Assembly (NCBI GenBank): GCA_009911175.1
Contig: QXWX01000003.1
Span: 103,106-167,105, forward strand
DNA length: 64,000 nucleotides
DNA from: Lachnospiraceae bacterium
Lineage (GTDB): Bacteria; Bacillota_A; Clostridia; Lachnospirales; Lachnospiraceae
Reading direction: 5' to 3'
The position numbers and the translations under genes were made by a program. The notes beneath the pieces were generated by a model, which worked only from the letters and a program-made list of their open reading frames with translations, ran no database searches and was not told where the DNA came from. Below, piece by piece: positions 62,795-64,000 of this stretch (position 1 is the first letter of the stretch; every line of letters starts with the position of its first letter).

Positions 62795-64000
62795 TTATTC
62801 AGCCATCCCCCGCAGAACCTTCTGCCGCATCCTCAGCAGCTCCAGGTCTTCCGGGAGGAGGGGGGACAGTTGTAAAATAACCTGCAGTGCCTCCGCATTC
62901 TGCCCATTATCTACCAGTGTCCGTAAAGCTTCTTTCATCTGCCGCCCAAGCATCTGAAATTCTTCCCCTGTGTTTTGAACCGGTAGATCCGCCTTTTGCG
63001 ATATATGGCGTATGGCTTCCCTGACCACGCTTGTCATCGAAGGATAGAATTTGAGGGCCCTGCGGAATAAGCGTACAGCTTCCAGAAATTCTGCATGCTC
63101 CATTTTCCCCAATGCTTCCCAGACAAAAAGCGCAAAACGGCAGTCCTTTGGAAGTAGGGTACGTTTTTCTTCACTAAACATTTCATCCCGGTACTGGATC
63201 CGGTAAAACTGAAGGATGTATCCGCTGTATTCCTTTAAGGCGCAGACCATGGAATCCCCTGTAAGATACCCGTAGACCAGTTCCTTTTCACATAAAAGCT
63301 TTTTCAGCCATAGCCCGTATACCGGAGCATCCTGGACAAGCTTTTCCATGGCGCTTTTCAGTTTTCCATTTTCTTCAAGTTCATTCAAATCTTTCAGTTT
63401 TGTCGCGCATTGCTTCCATGCTTCCAGGTCCATTACGCTTACAACCTCTTCCAGATCCACACCATGCAGCACTGCCTCTTTTACCGCCTGATGCTGCAGA
63501 TAAACAGATTCGGTCTTTTCCATACACTGTACAAATAATTTCTGGCGTCCCCCTTTTTCTGCCTTGGGCCCCTGCCCTGCCGCGATCTGCAGTAACAGGT
63601 ATGGGGAGTGTTCCGGGAAATGCCCCAGGAGTTCCTGGAAAGATTCTGCATAGGATTTTTTCCAATTGTCAAAGACCGGGTAATAACGCTGCATCCAGCT
63701 TTCCTCTTTCCATGGGAGCAGCTTAAAAAACCGTACAGCCTGCGTCATGTCATTTACTTTTAATGCAGCTTCCGTACAATTGATACGGATCTGGTACAGC
63801 CTGTCCGGCAGCTTAATCCGTTCCTCTGTGATGTCTGCATAGGTCTGCTGCATCCATAATTCCGGATGCTGTTCCATGTGGGCCAGGGTCTCTTCAAACA
63901 GCTTGCCGTAACGCAGGGTCTCTTCCGTTGCTTTACGCCTGGTATAGATTGCAAGCAGTGTCTCATAGATGTCCAGCCTTATCAATTCTCTTGGCGGCTC
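62795..64000 (-). CDS. Helical, possibly TPR protein, 5' part outside the window
   Basis: The frame is open to the right edge (EPPRELIRLDIYETLLAIYT at the edge), so the N-terminus is missing and the apparent TTG at 63985 is not a real start. About 401 residues are visible: alpha-helical, Leu/Glu/Ala-rich, with repeat-like segments such as AEFLEAVRLFRRALKFYPSM and NAEALQVILQLSPLLPEDLE that resemble TPR units. In related bacteria such tails follow a GT2 domain, but that part is not visible here. It is probably cotranscribed with the downstream TagB-like genes. Confidence 0.6.
   Translation of the reverse strand, partial: EPPRELIRLDIYETLLAIYTRRKATEETLRYGKLFEETLAHMEQHPELWMQQTYADITEERIKLPDRLYQIRINCTEAALKVNDMTQAVRFFKLLPWKEESWMQRYYPVFDNWKKSYAESFQELLGHFPEHSPYLLLQIAAGQGPKAEKGGRQKLFVQCMEKTESVYLQHQAVKEAVLHGVDLEEVVSVMDLEAWKQCATKLKDLNELEENGKLKSAMEKLVQDAPVYGLWLKKLLCEKELVYGYLTGDSMVCALKEYSGYILQFYRIQYRDEMFSEEKRTLLPKDCRFALFVWEALGKMEHAEFLEAVRLFRRALKFYPSMTSVVREAIRHISQKADLPVQNTGEEFQMLGRQMKEALRTLVDNGQNAEALQVILQLSPLLPEDLELLRMRQKVLRGMAE

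Overview
The window looks like a chromosomal segment of a flagellated Clostridia species, most likely a Lachnospiraceae (cluster XIVa gut anaerobe). The reasons are the single long fla/che operon with FliY, CheC, CheD, CheV, FlbD and the small conserved flagellar protein of the TIGR02530 type, sigma-28 and FlhA at its distal end, AGGAGG-type ribosome sites, an Rpn-family nuclease and an IS66 relic. Genus cannot be fixed from the sequence alone.

Region 1 (1-2.9 kb): a partial Rpn nuclease gene, a stretch of stacked hairpins and 68-bp direct repeats, a SprA-related putative metalloprotease with a 16-residue repeat region, and a 154-bp imperfect palindrome. Region 2 (2.9-31.8 kb): about 30 motility genes, all on the minus strand. 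In transcription order they are a lytic transglycosylase, flgB, fliE, fliF, fliG, fliH, fliI, fliJ, fliK, flgD, a TIGR02530-type gene, flgE, flbD, motA, motB, fliM, cheY, flgC, fliY, fliO, fliP, fliQ, fliR, flhB, flhA, sigD, two FlgF/FlgG-type rod genes, cheC, cheD, cheV and an EAL-HDOD gene. flgC sits about 14 kb from its usual partners flgB and fliE. fliL, flhF, flhG, cheA, cheW, cheB and cheR are not in the window. A chemoreceptor gene (32.1-33.9 kb) is transcribed divergently.

Region 3 (34.2-59.6 kb): an AT-rich island that starts beside an IS66 accessory-gene relic, with every intact gene on the minus strand. It encodes phosphoenolpyruvate mutase (fused to two nucleotidylyltransferase domains), phosphonopyruvate decarboxylase and an iron-type alcohol dehydrogenase. 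Together these predict 2-hydroxyethylphosphonate and its CDP-activated form. An APS-kinase-like protein, a LicD-type transferase, a Stealth-type phosphotransferase, a soluble EptA-like alkaline-phosphatase-fold protein and two methyltransferases could modify or transfer it. The sugar side has a complete CapE/CapF/CapG set for UDP-N-acetyl-L-fucosamine, a TviB/TviC pair for a UDP-HexNAc uronic acid, and an AsnB-type amidotransferase. There are two classical glycosyltransferases, a deacetylase, and a recurring Rossmann-like domain attached to otherwise unrelated enzymes. No flippase, polymerase, ABC exporter or initiating phosphoglycosyltransferase is seen. With the flagellar context, this suggests a phosphonate-bearing glycan built in the cytoplasm, possibly on flagellin; that target is inference.

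Region 4 (59.7-64 kb) returns to higher GC. It carries two TagB-like paralogues (one lacking its catalytic half), a LicC-like nucleotidylyltransferase and the end of a large helical, possibly TPR, protein. It looks like a second CDP-linked decoration module.
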